Shown in pieces: positions 63,709 to 64,000 of a DNA stretch of 64,000 bases. The notes beneath the pieces were generated by a model. That model saw nothing but the letters and a program-made list of their open reading frames with translations. It had not been told where the DNA came from and did not search any database. The stretch is from Nematopogon swammerdamellus (lineage: Eukaryota > Arthropoda > Insecta > Lepidoptera > Adelidae): the NCBI GenBank assembly GCA_946902875.1, contig OX336343.1, forward strand, positions 15,919,596-15,983,595, written 5' to 3'. Position numbers and translations under genes: made by a program. Within the stretch, counting starts at the first letter, position 1. Each line of letters opens with the position of its first letter.

Positions 63709-64000
63709 TATATCCCGGAGTAACATAATTTTGAAAAAAAGTGGTCAAGTTCGAGACGAGCTCGCGTAAAGAGGGTTCCGTACCATCCCGATTTCTGTGA
63801 GAACTAAAAAACTTAGGATTTTCGTTTAGGTTATCCTGTAAATTAAGTGTATATCCCATGGTAACATAATTTTGAAAAAAAGTGGTCAAGATCGAGTCGA
63901 CCTCGCGTAAAGAGGGTTCCGTACCATTCCGTTTTCTGTGAGAACTAGAAGGCTTAGGATTTTCGTTTAGGTGGTAACATAATAAAAAAAAGTGGTCAAT
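63709..64000 (+). repeat. Tandem repeat, units of about 141 bp (family R8), running off the window
   Basis: TATATCCC(G/A) and GGTAACATAATTTTGAAAAA start units at 63709 and 63850; a third begins near 63970. Each contains AGAGGGTTCCGTACCAT, GATTTCTGTGAGAACTA-type sequence and CTTAGGATTTTCGTTTAGGT. A single unit relative is at 44735-44835. It is noncoding. Confidence 0.88.

Noticed and set aside
1..64000. CRISPR arrays, rRNA genes, bacterial operons or prophage
   Set aside because: The sequence is clearly eukaryotic; no regularly spaced short repeats, rRNA blocks or operon-like gene runs were seen.

Overview
The window looks like a noncoding, repeat-rich stretch of a lepidopteran (moth or butterfly) nuclear genome. 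The background is AT-rich and contains no convincing long host gene. It carries insect non-LTR retrotransposons (jockey-like and RTE-like), Transib and hAT DNA transposons, many small inverted-repeat elements, and short dispersed repeats of the type common in Lepidoptera. The order-level call is inference from repeat content, not from a marker gene.

Layout. 1-6.5 kb: two decayed jockey-like LINE copies in opposite orientation, A (+, 1-3299) and B (-, 4621-6465), flanking a 102-bp tandem array. Copy A is interrupted by a 520-bp inverted-repeat element and by a SINE. 6.5-20 kb: noncoding DNA with hairpins, a two-unit tandem duplication, dispersed repeats, GC-rich islands and one unexplained 118-codon ORF (18020-18376, -). 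20.9-23.2 kb: RTE, SINE and LINE 3' fragments. 23956-26988: a complete fold-back Transib element with 1.33-kb inverted arms, CACAGTG termini and a 5-bp CGGCG duplication; its loop carries part of a RAG1-like transposase. 28.1-29.0 kb: a TA-flanked element with a second TA-flanked element nested inside, whose empty site is present at about 58.39 kb. 29552-29649: a candidate first exon of a THAP zinc-finger protein with a splice donor. 32683-32994: a short hAT element with a perfect 8-bp duplication. 42519-44694: a 5'-truncated jockey-like LINE (C) with a 710-codon uninterrupted RT reading frame. 45541-47290: a SINE split by a 1.6-kb hAT element carrying a broken TTF/ZMYM-type transposase gene. 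51.8-55.9 kb: old LINE relics, one hit by a 5'-truncated RTE copy with a 14-bp duplication. 58-64 kb: more repeats, a dead-on-arrival RTE fragment, and an inverted-repeat element carrying 24 consecutive G.

Two themes connect the parts. First, nested insertions give a relative history: LINE, then SINE or small DNA element; SINE, then hAT; TA element, then TA element. Several can be proven inside the window from target duplications or empty sites. Second, more than 20 GC-rich islands of about 150-500 bp recur every 2-3 kb on the AT-rich background. Many contain CTTTGATC/GATCAAAG-type motifs (TCF/LEF-like) near GCCGCC, suggesting a cis-regulatory landscape around a developmental gene outside the window. 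That reading is inference. A dispersed SINE that appears to combine tRNA-like A and B boxes with an internal 5S rRNA-like segment is the other notable item.
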